46,317 nt of DNA from Branchiostoma floridae (Eukaryota; Chordata; Leptocardii; Amphioxiformes; Branchiostomatidae): contig NC_049995.1 in assembly GCF_000003815.2 (NCBI RefSeq), positions 18,270,468 through 18,316,784 on the forward strand, written 5' to 3'. How positions within the stretch are numbered: the first letter of the stretch is position 1; each line of letters starts with the position of its first letter. Positions 12,558 through 22,600 of the stretch are shown one piece after another. The translations under genes were made by a program, and so were the position numbers. The notes beneath the pieces are model-generated. The model made no database searches. It saw only the letters and a list, made by a program, of their open reading frames with translations, and was not told the origin of the DNA.

Positions 12558-13053
12558 TGTATCTGTATCTGTATCTGTATCTGTATCTGTATCTGTATCT
12601 ATATAACCGGTATAACCGCCGTTCGGCGTAACACACCAGCTTCGCAGGCACGCGGCGCGGCAGCAGCTGGTTATATTACACCGAACGACTCGTTACCCCT
12701 AACTTTTGCACATCTATCTGCAAGCGTTCTTTAAAACTACCGAGAGAAGATGCCCGTACTGTACTTGGTGATAACAAGTTCCACTCTACGATAGTTCTGG
12801 GAAAGTACGAATTTTTGAACACATCAATCCTAGGTTGGTAACTCTGGTATTTGAAGGCATGACTGTTTCTTGTTCTTTTTTGAGCTGGTATTAGATACTT
12901 ATCCGTTGGTACGTCCACCAGTTTATTGGTCATTTTGTACATCATGCAAAGTCTGGACATTTTCCTTCTATCTTCAAGTGACATCCACTGCAAATCTGTT
13001 TTCATTTTGGTAACACTAGAATCCCTCTCTCCCATTCTTGTAATATAATGCAA
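12558..13053 (-). mobile_element. 5'-truncated non-LTR retrotransposon (CR1/L2-like), reverse transcriptase C-terminus
   Basis: The minus strand encodes about 120 residues that read like the end of a jockey/CR1/L2 ORF2: a DRRKMSRLCMMYKM helix, then a KRTRNSH motif, then FKNSYFPRTIVEWNLL and SLGSFKERL. This order is the standard C-terminal tail after the reverse transcriptase of these elements. After the stop at 12676 comes a GC-rich 3' UTR with a hairpin (ACGCCGAACGGCG), then a (GATACA)n tail at 12558-12601. Only about the last 500 bp are present, as expected of an aborted target-primed insertion. It interrupts a tandem array. Not autonomous. Confidence 0.85.
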
Positions 13054-13059
13054 TTATGA

Positions 13060-13560
13060 TTTAGATTGTACATTGTAAATATATAAAATAATGCCAGTGT
13101 AACTTTATACTACTATTCTTGTGCATTTGTCTGTCCCTGCTTGTAGACCACTGCCTAAGTCTGTGTAATGTACTTTTCACATTTCCTAATAGATAAATAG
13201 ATATCTAAGTTTTCGCGACAAATTAACACAAACACCTAAGCAATCCGAATTAAAGTTATTAAGTCAAACACCGCACAATTCTCTGACTACTGTGCACTTA
13301 GACTAAGATATTCTTATCTGCATGACACTCACATCTCAGACAAATGACTTTTAATATCTTTGCCTTTCCAGAATATTTCAACAGAAACCCATTCGCAGCT
13401 AATAAGTTTCTGTGAACAGTCTGCAAAACCCAAACCAAGGCATCCTTAACTGCTAATCCTCATACTATAGGGTAACTGATATGTCGCATCACATGAATTA
13501 AACACAGACACCTACACAAGATTGTATAAAGTCATTGATAATTACGCTTTAGCAAGTTTA
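13060..13560 (+). repeat. Second LINE-like 3' end and continuation of the tandem array
   Basis: 13060-13200 ends in CACATTTCCTAATAGATAAA; a closely related phrase (CACATTTCCTAATAAATCAA) is at 18475-18495, so this is probably the 3' tail of a different retroelement family in plus orientation. 13200-13560 continues the array seen at 12060-12557. Confidence 0.4.
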
Positions 13561-14441
13561 TCTTACTACTAAGCATGTAGATCTCTTAACAATGTGTGAT
13601 GTGATACACAAAGGCAACGTTTCCTGTCCTGCCCTGTTTTATCAATAATCAATGCCTCGAAAATATCAAACTTCGTTTTCCGATGTATTCTTTCTAATAA
13701 CGAACTCCTTACACTCTTCACCTTTACAAATGAACTACAGTTCATAATCCAATACTGGCGGTAACAGCACACAAGCGATGTTTGATGTGCCAAATGTATC
13801 GGCCTATCCGAACATCGTATTAAGCTGTCACTTCTTTATTTCCACATACTTGCAAAGTCAAGATATCTTCTTTCTCGATGCTTACTGTTTTTATTGTCAA
13901 TGATTGTCAGATAATGCCTTATATTAAATTTGTACAGTTTACTGGTGCATAGACCAGACAGCATGGCCGCGTGCAGCCGCGGTGGGCAACCTGGGGTGAA
14001 ACTAAACAACAGCTAAGAAAAAAACAGCGTACAAAAATGTGGGAAAAATCAATTGCTATCGAAAGCTGGTTGGGGTCCCGAATTAAAAACCATTTTTTGA
14101 AATTTAACAAATGGATTAACACTGTTTTATGCGCTGTATCGAGCGTGACAATCACCTGAAATTTCAGAAAATATCTAAAACAAAAAAAATATTACAGAAT
14201 GAACTGAATGAATGAATGAATTAATTAATTAATTAGATAATTAACTAATTGATTAATTAATATTGATGCTGTATAATGCAATTCCATGTTCAATCTCTAG
14301 TTGCCGATACATTAAAGGATTCAGAAACATATTATTAATCAGAACACTCTGATTTGGAGAGCGTTTAACTTTACTGGCTACTTTCCAATTGGGGCTTAGG
14401 TTCTTTCTTTGCAGCTAAACTTTGGAGATTTTCAGGATGTT
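13561..14441. other. No gene seen; AT-rich with tetranucleotide repeat
   Basis: An AATG/TTAA microsatellite lies at 14205-14262. Although just downstream of a DED gene, no coiled-coil or NHL exon like that of the 27-30 kb paralogue is visible. Confidence 0.5.
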
Positions 14442-15455
14442 CTAGCGATGCTTCTTGTAACCTCTGAACTTGACCTGTGACCTTCTGGTGCCAGATAACG
14501 TTGCCAGGCTGTTTCTCAGATGATCTAGGGTTTCCTGGATCATGCGCATTTGGCCGGGCACGACCACGTAGGTGCTGGATGCTGCATTTCCTGCACACAA
14601 TCATTGATATGTTTATGTCAGTTAAACAAATATAACATCCCTAATGTAATCTTAAGTAAATCTAGAAAATTATCCTTTAACTGATAAGAATGTGTATAAA
14701 CATAAACGAGTCCCATGAGGATAAGCTATAATTTCCCAGAAAGCCTTGCACAAAATTCCATCTTTTCCTGTTGGGATTCGTCTGCCAATTTAACCCCCCT
14801 TAGCTGATTCAGCAAACTTGACCTCTTCTGTGCTGCTGCGGCAGATTTACTTCCCCGTTCGGTACCTTTGCTACGGCATACCATATTTAGGTGGGAAATG
14901 CCATAAAAACACCCCAAAACCGGCAAAAATACAATTATTGTAGTGTGTAGCCGGACTAGCAAAGGGTTTTAAGTACGTCTTAAACCATGGGTAAACTTTA
15001 TCATTTACAAAACAATGCTTTGCGTTTGCTTTACTAATGCTTCACGTGTTGTGATGTCACTCACCTTCCACATTTGCCCCCTCCTGACTTGTCCCTGCCC
15101 GGAGTTCGGGGTTCTCAAGCGGGTGTTCGGGATTTTCCGGAATCTCCATTTTAGGTGGCTGGAACCGCCACAGAACATCCCGGACCAGGTCCTGTCGTCC
15201 GATTCTTTCCAAGATCTCTTCAGTAAACTCCAAGTTGTCCATGTCGATTTTGTCCAGTTCCATCAGCTTGACGAAAACGTCCATTGCCTGCCCGAGTTGT
15301 GCCAGGTGGCCCCTGGGAAGCAGATGCAGGCAGAAGATTTTCAAGTTCGCCGTTTCCTCTTCTGTGAGTTGATGGGAAATACGGAGCAACGTTTGCACAA
15401 AATCAAAGTGGCGCCTGTCGGCAGCTGTGACTGTTTCACGGACCGGACCTGCCAT
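14442..15455 (-). CDS. Short DED protein, truncated paralogue of the DED-NHL gene
   Basis: Exon 1 is 15065-15455 (ATG at 15455, acceptor TTTTCAG one base upstream, donor GTGAGT). Exon 2 is 14442-14590 (acceptor TGTGCAG). Both splice in phase 1 and give 179 residues. Residues about 15-97 are a death effector domain: amphipathic helices, a KIFCLHLLPRG helix 2-3 stretch, LMELDKI, and the RQDL of the family RxDL motif. A proline/glutamate tail (PENPE) follows. Exon 2 matches the second exon of the 27-30 kb gene (NTYVVV-type strand, then RRSQVKFRGYKKH) but hits TAG at 14442-14444 where the paralogue continues, so the rest of that domain, coiled coil and propeller are absent. It may be a real DED-only protein, acting as a decoy as short FLIP forms do, or a decaying pseudogene; the open, well-spliced DED exon favours expression. 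Confidence 0.75.
14726..14865 (-). CDS. Possible alternative last exon of the short DED gene
   Basis: It lies in the intron of the short DED gene. After AG at 14867-14866 the minus strand is open for 46 codons to a stop at 14726, in the phase needed by exon 1 (phase 1). It encodes a charged segment (ERGSKSAAAAQKRSSLL ... CARLSGKL) with no family I recognise. The polypyrimidine tract is weak and no second copy exists for comparison, so this rests on phase and open frame only. Confidence 0.3.
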
Positions 15456-16070
15456 CCTGAAAACAGACGATAAAACGTTACACTATTCTGCACATGTTAA
15501 ACATCCTCGTGGGTAAGACATAGACTGATACAGGATGACAATCATTTAGCCTTTGTAATGATTCACGCAAGGCATCGGGTTTAAGAACAAGGTAGTTTAC
15601 ATTTTGAAATTTACATTCGCTGTTTGGTGTATAGCGAGTAACATAAACAAACCGCGTCATGTGACTGGTGTGGTCCAGATAGAACAAGTTAGGACCCTTC
15701 ATNNNNNNNNNNNNNNNNNNNNNNNNNNNNNNNNNNNNNNNNNNNNNNNNNNNNNNNNNNNNNNNNNNNNNNNNNNNNNNNNNNNNNNNNNNNNNNNNNN
15801 NNAACATTCATCCTGATCGCCAGGAGTCTGGTGTACGAGGGGTGATCAATCTAAATTCTCGGCAAACTACGTTAACGTTTTCTAGGCAAACTACCGTCCG
15901 CGGCAAACTCCCTTTCTCGGCATCAGAGAACTTTAGAAACTTTGAAACTAGACCCCCCCCCCCCGCCCCCCTCTCCCATAAAATAAAAGCTAGCACCGCT
16001 CGAAGTCTGAGAAGGAAGATACTGATGCAAAATGTGCATGTTTAAGATTACTTAGGTCTACTTCACGTTT
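15456..16070. other. Upstream of the DED gene; contains a gap
   Basis: The TTTTCAG acceptor just before the ATG implies a 5' untranslated exon further upstream, perhaps in or beyond the 100-N gap at 15703-15802. A poly-C run lies at about 15953-15971. No promoter could be assigned. Confidence 0.4.
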
Positions 16071-16242
16071 CCAAGTTGCGCTTGACCGGGCTGCTTTCGG
16101 AAACGAAAAATATGATGTAAAATATGCCAAAACATACAGAACAAAAAGAGAGTCATGGGATGATTTATATGTAGTTTTCTAGGTATACATTTTCATTTTC
16201 TTGTATCGTTTCCTAAAACATCCCGGCCGGGCCCCGGTTTGA
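16071..16242. mobile_element. Short GC-rich inverted-repeat element (MITE-like), copy 2
   Basis: Same family as 6186-6353. The right end reads GGCCGGGCCCCGGTTT; the left end is worn but keeps GACCGGGCTGCTTTCGGAAACG. The AT-rich core is of similar length and there is no coding content. Confidence 0.55.
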
Positions 16243-16725
16243 TATTGTGACCTTAGCATTAAGGTGTGTAACGTCAATTTTCATAATTCCGCCAGATGCC
16301 ATAATACCGCCATATGACATAAAATGCCAGAATTTGAGTTATTTAAAGAGATGAACCATTACAGCATCAGTAATCCTGAGGTATATACTTTTCAGATATT
16401 TAGGTGTTCAAGACAATGTACAAAAGGCCTCTATGATAATGTTTTTGCTGCGGTGGTATTATGGCACCCAGTGGCGTTTTGACAGCTGATTTTATATGTG
16501 TAATGTATGCATTGGTTTGGCTGCACGATAATATAAAGCCAATTCTGTCTAATTTGCCAAATCGCTCCCCTTGAGGCAGAAGTATTCAGTGGCAGGGAAT
16601 TGAGCTCAGGATATTCATTAAAAGTAAGTGTCAAGGCCACAAGCAAGCAGCAGGCAGAAACCAGATAAGAAGCATTAGTATTACTAAAAAAGGCAAGGTT
16701 TTTGCTTACATACGTGTTAAGGTAA
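16243..16725. other. No feature recognised
   Basis: AT-rich intergenic sequence. A phrase near 16640-16700 (CAAGCAAGCAGCAG ... GAAGCATTAGTATTACTAAAAAAGGCAAGG, spaced) recurs at 17098-17160, so it flanks the fold-back element as a direct repeat. Confidence 0.4.
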
Positions 16726-16946
16726 AACGTTAGTTTACCTTTATCCGCGGGGTAACCTATATCCGTTGTGTTGCTAAATATGGTATCCAGAGAAAGGATA
16801 TCAATGCATCAAGTCGACGGACGGTAGTTTCAAATTGTACTATTTTCAAAATATTGCAGTTTGAAACCACCATCTGTCAACTTGATACGTTGTTCTTAAA
16901 AAGGAACGGATAAAGGTTACCCTTCGGATAAAGGTGAACTAGCGTT
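16726..16946. mobile_element. Fold-back inverted-repeat element, 221 bp
   Basis: Nearly the whole element is an imperfect palindrome. The outer arms share ACCTTTATCC, GGGTAACC and TATCCGTT; the inner arms share TCAAGT and GGTTTCAAA around a central TTTTCAAAATATT. There is no open frame. A single-ended relic is at 921-956. Direct copies of a roughly 60-bp phrase flank it (about 16640 and 17098), but these look like an older duplication rather than a target duplication. Confidence 0.6.
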
Positions 16947-17704
16947 ACGTGTAAGCAGAGAATTCAGATTCGCAGTGCTTAAGTAATTGCGTGGCAATTA
17001 ACGAAAATTGACACGGTGTTTTCCAGTATATGGTTTTGAGGGAGGTTTTCCGTGCTCGGTACAGATAACAGCTGCCATGTGAAGTCATTGCCAAGGCCAC
17101 AAGCAAGCAGGGGTAAACCTGCTAAGAAGCATTTGTGTAGCTAAAAAGGCAAGGTTTTGCTAAAATGCATGATAAGGTATACGTGAATTCAGAGCAGTGC
17201 TTAGATTACGGTGTGGCAGTTGGAAAAAAATTGGCACGTTGTCTTCCAGTAAATGGCTTCGAGGTAGGTTTTCTGTGATCGGTAGTACAGTATAGTACTT
17301 AGTATTCATACATACGGAAAAGAAATATTGCTGTCTTTTCATTTTATCTACCTATCCAGTCTGTTTTTGGCGCGAAGTTTTAGGCGTTACATGATGTACA
17401 GTCTCTAAGCCTTATGTGCACTGGTTAGATCTATGTTTTTAAAATTGTTCACAATTTTTTTGCCATTAAAATAAACACTCAGACACACATTGAGCGGAAA
17501 CCGTCACGAAAACATTCTAAATCAGATAATCCCCAAGGAAAAGTACAAACTTACACTGATCACGACGACTAAAGAAGTACTGCTCAAAGAAAATCTGTTA
17601 AATGTTTTCCCCTCAAAAGCTACCAAAGGTATCACGATATTTGCAGATTCTCAGAAACGTTTGAAGTTCACGGCGTGACAGGATGTAACACAGGATGTGG
17701 CGTC
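16947..17704. other. No gene seen; diverged duplication
   Basis: 17450-17560 and 18010-18120 share AAACATTCTA(A/G)ATCA and CAAGGAAAAGT blocks and are diverged copies of one segment. Their open frames do not agree, so I treat them as non-coding. Confidence 0.4.
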
Positions 17705-17830
17705 GGGCGTGGCGTAACTGGTAGAGCTTTCGGCTCGGAATCTATGGGTCCTGAGTTCGATTCCCACCGTGCCCCCGACGTTGTGCCCTTGGGAAAGGCA
17801 CTTTACACGACTTTCCTTCTGTCTGTACCG
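17705..17830 (+). mobile_element. tRNA-derived SINE
   Basis: The 5' head is tRNA-like: A box TGGCGTAACTGG followed by GTAGAGC, B box GAGTTCGATTCC, and pairing outer ends (GGGCGTG and CGTGCCCC). It runs straight into CTTGGGAAAGGCACTTTACA, the conserved core of many deuterostome SINEs, shared with 19795-19970. That continuation excludes a plain tRNA gene. The 3' tail is short or eroded. Confidence 0.75.
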
Positions 17831-18714
17831 TGTATGTGGCATTGTTAATATAAGTTACAAAAACTTGAGTGCAGTGCCACATCGTCCTCGTCTGTCCAAA
17901 AGCAAATAGAAAAAAAAATGTAACGCTTAAATGTACACGGCTTGGATCTATGCTAACGTTGTTTACAAAACGCTTCGTCTGACATCTGTAACATGTGACA
18001 AATCGAAAACCATCTTCAATCTAAACATTACACACTCAGACCCACATGTTAAGGAAAATTTATGGGGAAATTAGGCCGGAAAAACATTCTAGATCAAATA
18101 ATTATCAAGGAAAAGTCACGGCAACAAGCACAAAGAAAATCTTTTTTTTTTCACTTAAAGAGCTTCTCACGATTTTTCGTAGTTACACTCATGCACAAAG
18201 ACCGAAGATGTTAACTATAATCACAATCAAAAAGCTTTCGGTTCGTTATTGATAACTGGGCTTGAAACGTCTCCGATGCACGACTTTCCTATATCCGGAA
18301 GTTAATGTTTGAAGTAGCTCAACTTCCATCTTCATCCCTACGTGTGATTCTTGCGGGCAGGTAAAGCCATCTCCTGCACCGATTACTTCACAGTTTTGAA
18401 GTTAGCACTCAATTTGCAAAACATTCTTGTAACGTGTGTATTACCTTATCAAAGTGTGTGCGACGTACTTGTCACATTTCCTAATAAATCAATCAAAGAG
18501 AACACACTGTTATCTTGAAGGTGAAGGTTTTTCCTCGCGTTAGAAAGCTTTGATACAATTTGCTTTGAATTCATATTTTCCTTGAAACGCTTCAAACGTT
18601 TTGTTGATGCTTTAGTGTTTTGTCATTGAAGTCTTTCTTGTAATCGCCCCCAATGTTAAGAATAACATATTTTCTCTATCGTAATTCATAAAATCATCAT
18701 AAAAAAATGAATAA
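17831..18714. other. No gene seen; retroelement tail
   Basis: A likely LINE 3' tail lies at about 18430-18495 (CACATTTCCTAATAAATCAA). The rest shows no recognisable feature. Confidence 0.4.
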
Positions 18715-19430
18715 CGATAAGTGAGAACCCACCCCCGTATCTTCAAGTTAGAAGCAATCATTTAGTGCTTGTCAGTCAAGGAATATCCATGATGATTTCT
18801 AATGGTCAAAACCTGCCAAATACTGCCCTATTATAATATTTCTAACGTTAAGGGATGAATGACAATTAGAGATGACTTACCTTAGCGTATTTTTAAGCTT
18901 GAAGCATCTTTGGATGCTCTGTGAGTCAACAAACATGCATATATTATAATAGAGCAGCATTTTGCAGATTTTTACCATTTTAAAAAATGGTAAAAATCTG
19001 CAAAATGCTGCTCTATTATAATATTGTTAACAGAATGAGTGGCAGTTAGTGATAACTCGCCTTAGCGTATCTGCAAGCTAGACGGGATTATTGGATACTC
19101 TGTCCGTCATTAAACACCAACCTTAAATATGGTCAAAATCTACAAATTACTCTATCATATATAGTATTTCAAACGGAATGAGTGGTAATTAGTGATGGCC
19201 CACCTTAGCGTATCTTCAAGCTGTACGCAGTCATTGGATACTCTGTCATTCAACGAACATCTTAAAATGGCCCAAATCTGCAGAATAATGCTTTATCATA
19301 ATTCCACACCGCCGATTATACGCTGTCATCGGATACCCTGTCTGGCATGACACATCAATTTTCAAAATGGTCAAAATCTTCAAAATACTGCTCTATTATA
19401 ATATTTCTAACCGAATGAGTGGAAGTTAGT
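18715..19430 (+). repeat. Tandem array, about 4-5 units of 150-190 bp
   Basis: Diverged units contain, in order, CCTTAGCGTAT, GGATACTCTGTC, AAAATGGTCAAAATCTGC, CTCTATTATAATATTT and GAATGAGTGG. Units vary in completeness. One unit junction at 18941-19024 has become a near-perfect palindrome. There is no coding content. Confidence 0.7.
18941..19024. repeat. 84-bp palindrome, 41-bp perfect arms
   Basis: The left arm (18941-18981, starting ATATTATAATAGAGCAGC) and the right arm (18984-19024) are exact reverse complements around a 2-bp centre (AA). The right arm has the normal orientation of the tandem unit; the left arm is an inverted copy of it. A replication template switch is the simplest origin. 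If transcribed, the RNA would form a long hairpin. Confidence 0.9.
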
Positions 19431-19794
19431 GATACCCCCAGGCCAACCTTAAGGCTATCATTAAACCCGGTTATTACCTGAAGGCTGCCACCTGCGTCCT
19501 GCTGGTGACGTCACGGGGTATCAAGCTGTCGTTAGGGGGGATGGAATGATAGTCAATCCTTATAGTCCTTCCTTCACCTTTAGGTGCATATGACAGTGCC
19601 TATCTCCGTTTCTAGAGCCCCTGGGCCACACATTTGTACAAGCAGTAGTACTAAATTTAGAGCGGGCGAGTCCATCGGTTTGTGTTCACTTGTTGAGTGC
19701 AAGCAGAAACATCAGTGAGTGCAGTGTTTTCAGTCTTTGGTTAATATGAAGTCTTTCATTGGTATAATAAATCTTTAACGTACTACGTACATTT
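19431..19794. other. No gene seen
   Basis: A CRE palindrome lies at 19506-19513. Nothing else is recognised. Confidence 0.4.
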
Positions 19795-19970
19795 TACGGT
19801 CGACCTCCATTTAACGTCCTATTCGAGGGTAACCGAAGCTCGGCACTCATTTACACCTGAGTGAAGTGAGTAAAACTGTGTAAAGTGACTTTCCCAAGGG
19901 CACAAGATAAGTGGCATGGCAGGATTCAAACCCAGGACCGGGTGTGGGGTCGCTAATCATTCATTAGTGT
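19795..19970 (-). mobile_element. tRNA-derived SINE
   Basis: Read on the minus strand: a B-box-like GGGTTTGAATCC, then CTTGTGCCCTTGGGAAAGTC, then ACTCACTTCACTCAGGTG and a GAGTGCCGAGCTTCGG tail. Core and order match the SINE at 17705-17830 with a longer 3' region kept. The A-box end is poorly preserved. Confidence 0.7.
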
Positions 19971-20455
19971 AATTAACATTAATTGACACGAGATATCACG
20001 ATTTGACCTACGTAGTATACCCGATTTGTTGAACGCACAACCCCCATTCATAGGAAATCGACGTCGCCAATAAAATTCGAACCCATGGACATATGCAACG
20101 ACAGATGAATAGATCTAAAATACCAGCTAACGAAATGAAGCTAATTTCTATAAATGATTAAAATAAAGTACTGGCAGTGAATCATATATGATGAGAGAGA
20201 GAAAGGGAGAGAGAGATNNNNNNNNNNNNNNNNNNNNNNNNNNNNNNNNNNNNNNNNNNNNNNNNNNNNNNNNNNNNNNNNNNNNNNNNNNNNNNNNNNN
20301 NNNNNNNNNNNNNNNNNATTCCAACATGACATTACTCTACTCGAACGTCAGAAAACATGTGAACTTGCCGCATTTTTCATCAACCTGGAGATGGTCTGAT
20401 TTACTTGAACGGTTTTCTGAATAGCCAACCACAGAATAGCTATTTTCCACTTAAG
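19971..20455. other. No gene seen; gap
   Basis: A GA-rich microsatellite abuts the 100-N gap at 20218-20317, the likely reason for the assembly break. Confidence 0.5.
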
Positions 20456-20768
20456 CCAATCAAATAGGAGAATTTATCACATTTGACCAATCAGCTTACA
20501 GTAAAAAGTGAAGGGCAGATCACCGTTGTTGGAACGTTCCCAGAAGCCTTTGTGGTTCCTGACGGAGACATGGAGGCTGGCAGGACGATGCCGCCTTTCG
20601 GGAACTTGTAGTTATAGCAGCGCCAACTAAAGCTGCGGAGACCTACCCTTGCTCATAACGGCAGAGGGAGTTACGTATGTGAGTATTATAACATACACAT
20701 CCTCAGTTTACGTACTTGAAACAGAACATCGAGGGAGTTTGTGTCGCGACGCCGGGCCCGCCATCTTG
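20456..20768. promoter_or_regulatory. Possible TATA-less promoter or enhancer
   Basis: Two CCAAT boxes (20456-20460 and 20487-20491), a ZNF143/Staf-like ACTACAAGTTCCC on the minus strand (20600-20612) and a YY1-like CCGCCATCTTG (20758-20768), which in animals often sits at start sites. I cannot link it to a gene: no downstream exon is recognised on either strand, and gaps occur nearby. Confidence 0.35.
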
Positions 20769-22379
20769 AGTTCATTGTTTTTCCTGCAGTGCGTGGTGCG
20801 CAGATGTGCGGCGTGGCGCCCAGACATCTGTCACGCCAAACTTTGCTAGCTTGTCAACCTTGTTGTACAACAAAGCCAGGCAAATGTAGGGAAGTCTTGG
20901 CTGCACTGTAGCTGCTTACTAGTTTCGAGTATCACGTGCTGTATTTTTCTCGAACTCATGAGTGTCCCATCTAACTTCTAAGGCATCTTACTCTTAGTCA
21001 AGGTTTTGAACGTTCTTCACAGCACTTAAAATATTTGATTTTCGAATTAAAATGATAATATTTTCTTAAGACAATTATGTTGAATTGACAATGACAAGCG
21101 GACAAAGTATATCTTTACATGTGACTTCGAACCTGTGATTATGATATTTGAAATCTTTAGCAACGACAAAATTATTGAAGTTCAGTAGACCATGTCGATG
21201 TAGTGGCGATTTGAGTATAGTAGAGCCCGACTTTGTTTGCTGTGTAAGAAAGGAGTAGAAACAGAAAGAAAAATTATCCCGATTCCGAAACCCGTGCCGA
21301 ACCTGGACAGCCGGATCACAAATCCAATGTGCAAACCACAACGCCAAAACCTAAGAGTCAGAGCTTGTTGGTGTGGTCAGTTTGGCAGCACTTGAACCCC
21401 ACTGTTACTACACTGTTACAGCTGTACTAATACATCATACGTTAGCAGTTTGAAGAATATCCAATTTGAATAAGTCTGCATTTCGCTTGGCAATGTAGTA
21501 TCTTTCACTTCTGAATCTGAAGACCAAGGAGGTTAAAGAAAGAGAGGAGAGCGTTCCTATTGTTCCTATCTTTGCCGCGAGTGTGAATCACATCGAAGTG
21601 CTAATTGCCCCAATCTGCATCTCGCCAGGCTAGCGTGGGCCTTTGTTTACGAGTCAGTTTCAACATCACTCGTCCAGGAACATCGATTTGGGGCCGGGAT
21701 TTCAGCGATTTTGAGGATGATTGTCATTAAATACAGCGCTACTTTTACTAAGGAAACAGATATCAATAGTGACGATACTTCGCCTGAGGCAAGTGCGAGC
21801 ATAGTTCCCCACGGGCCACAGAAATGTGTGTAACAACAAGTCACGCGGTGTAGAAGAACGCTGGGTCGGCTTTCATAGCCCAGGACACACGGAGCTATTT
21901 CATAGTATTTGTAAGAAGCTTGAGAAACGCTATGCAACTTTATTTTCAAGTCTGTCAAATTAAGATATCAAGCCATCTGTTTAAAAAAATGCGTTCCTCG
22001 TGAGGCAAAAATTCCCTCAATACCGACAAAATAAATTTCCTCGGAAATATCATCTTGCTTCCCATCATTGCCATGAACATCCACGGAGCCCTCAGAGTAC
22101 AAAATTCATGCATCACGAACAGCAAAAATCGATCGCAAACAGCAACAACAAATACTTATTTGGCACACCCAAGCCCACTACTATCGTTGAAAAAAAGTCT
22201 CTTTTGCGGGGCAAGCGTAATAATTTTTTAATAGACACATGAAGTAGAGAATATTGTTCATAATTCTGAGACAAAAAAATCGGGGATACAGCGACAAAAA
22301 TGCCTGTAAATTCACTCAACTTGGTCGCACAGCGCCGAAACAAGTATCGACATGATCGCCATCTTGGTCTCTCCACAAC
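20769..22379. other. No gene seen
   Basis: Several 80-110 codon open frames occur on both strands but none shows a recognisable motif, a homologous copy in the window or convincing splice sites. Confidence 0.4.
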
Positions 22380-22600
22380 AGTACTGTTTGCACACGTCAC
22401 CTTCGCTTCCCAAATAAGGAAATCTGCGGAAACTGCGCTCATCTCGCTCGCAGTTCGGCAACCCTCGGTCGTCCTCGGCCGGGATCGCGGTGCATGACGT
22501 CATGGCTGGGCTCATGTGATTGGCTGACACGTCCGGGCTCATCAGAAATGGCGGGAAACCCCGCGGCCATCATGGTCATCAGAGACGCGCCGCCGGATAG
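22380..22600. promoter_or_regulatory. CpG-rich promoter-like cluster
   Basis: A GC-rich island in AT-rich surroundings with an exact SRF CArG box CCAAATAAGG (22410-22419), a palindromic CRE ATGACGTCAT (22494-22503), an inverted CCAAT (ATTGG, 22519-22523), an E2F-type TGGCGGGAA (22549-22557), and a YY1-like GGCCATCATGG soon after. The density and order are typical of housekeeping or cell-cycle promoters. Its gene is not identified; the 236-N gap at 22818-23053 could hide the first exon. Confidence 0.45.

Noticed and set aside
15057-15473. Plus-strand 152-codon frame over the DED exon
   Set aside because: Antisense shadow of the DED exon, which carries family motifs and conserved splice signals on the minus strand.
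17705-17780. Functional tRNA gene
   Set aside because: A and B boxes are present, but the sequence continues into a SINE core and the anticodon arm is not clean.
18715-19430. CRISPR-like spaced repeats
   Set aside because: Units are long, diverged and tandem without unique spacers of fixed length, and the surroundings are eukaryotic.
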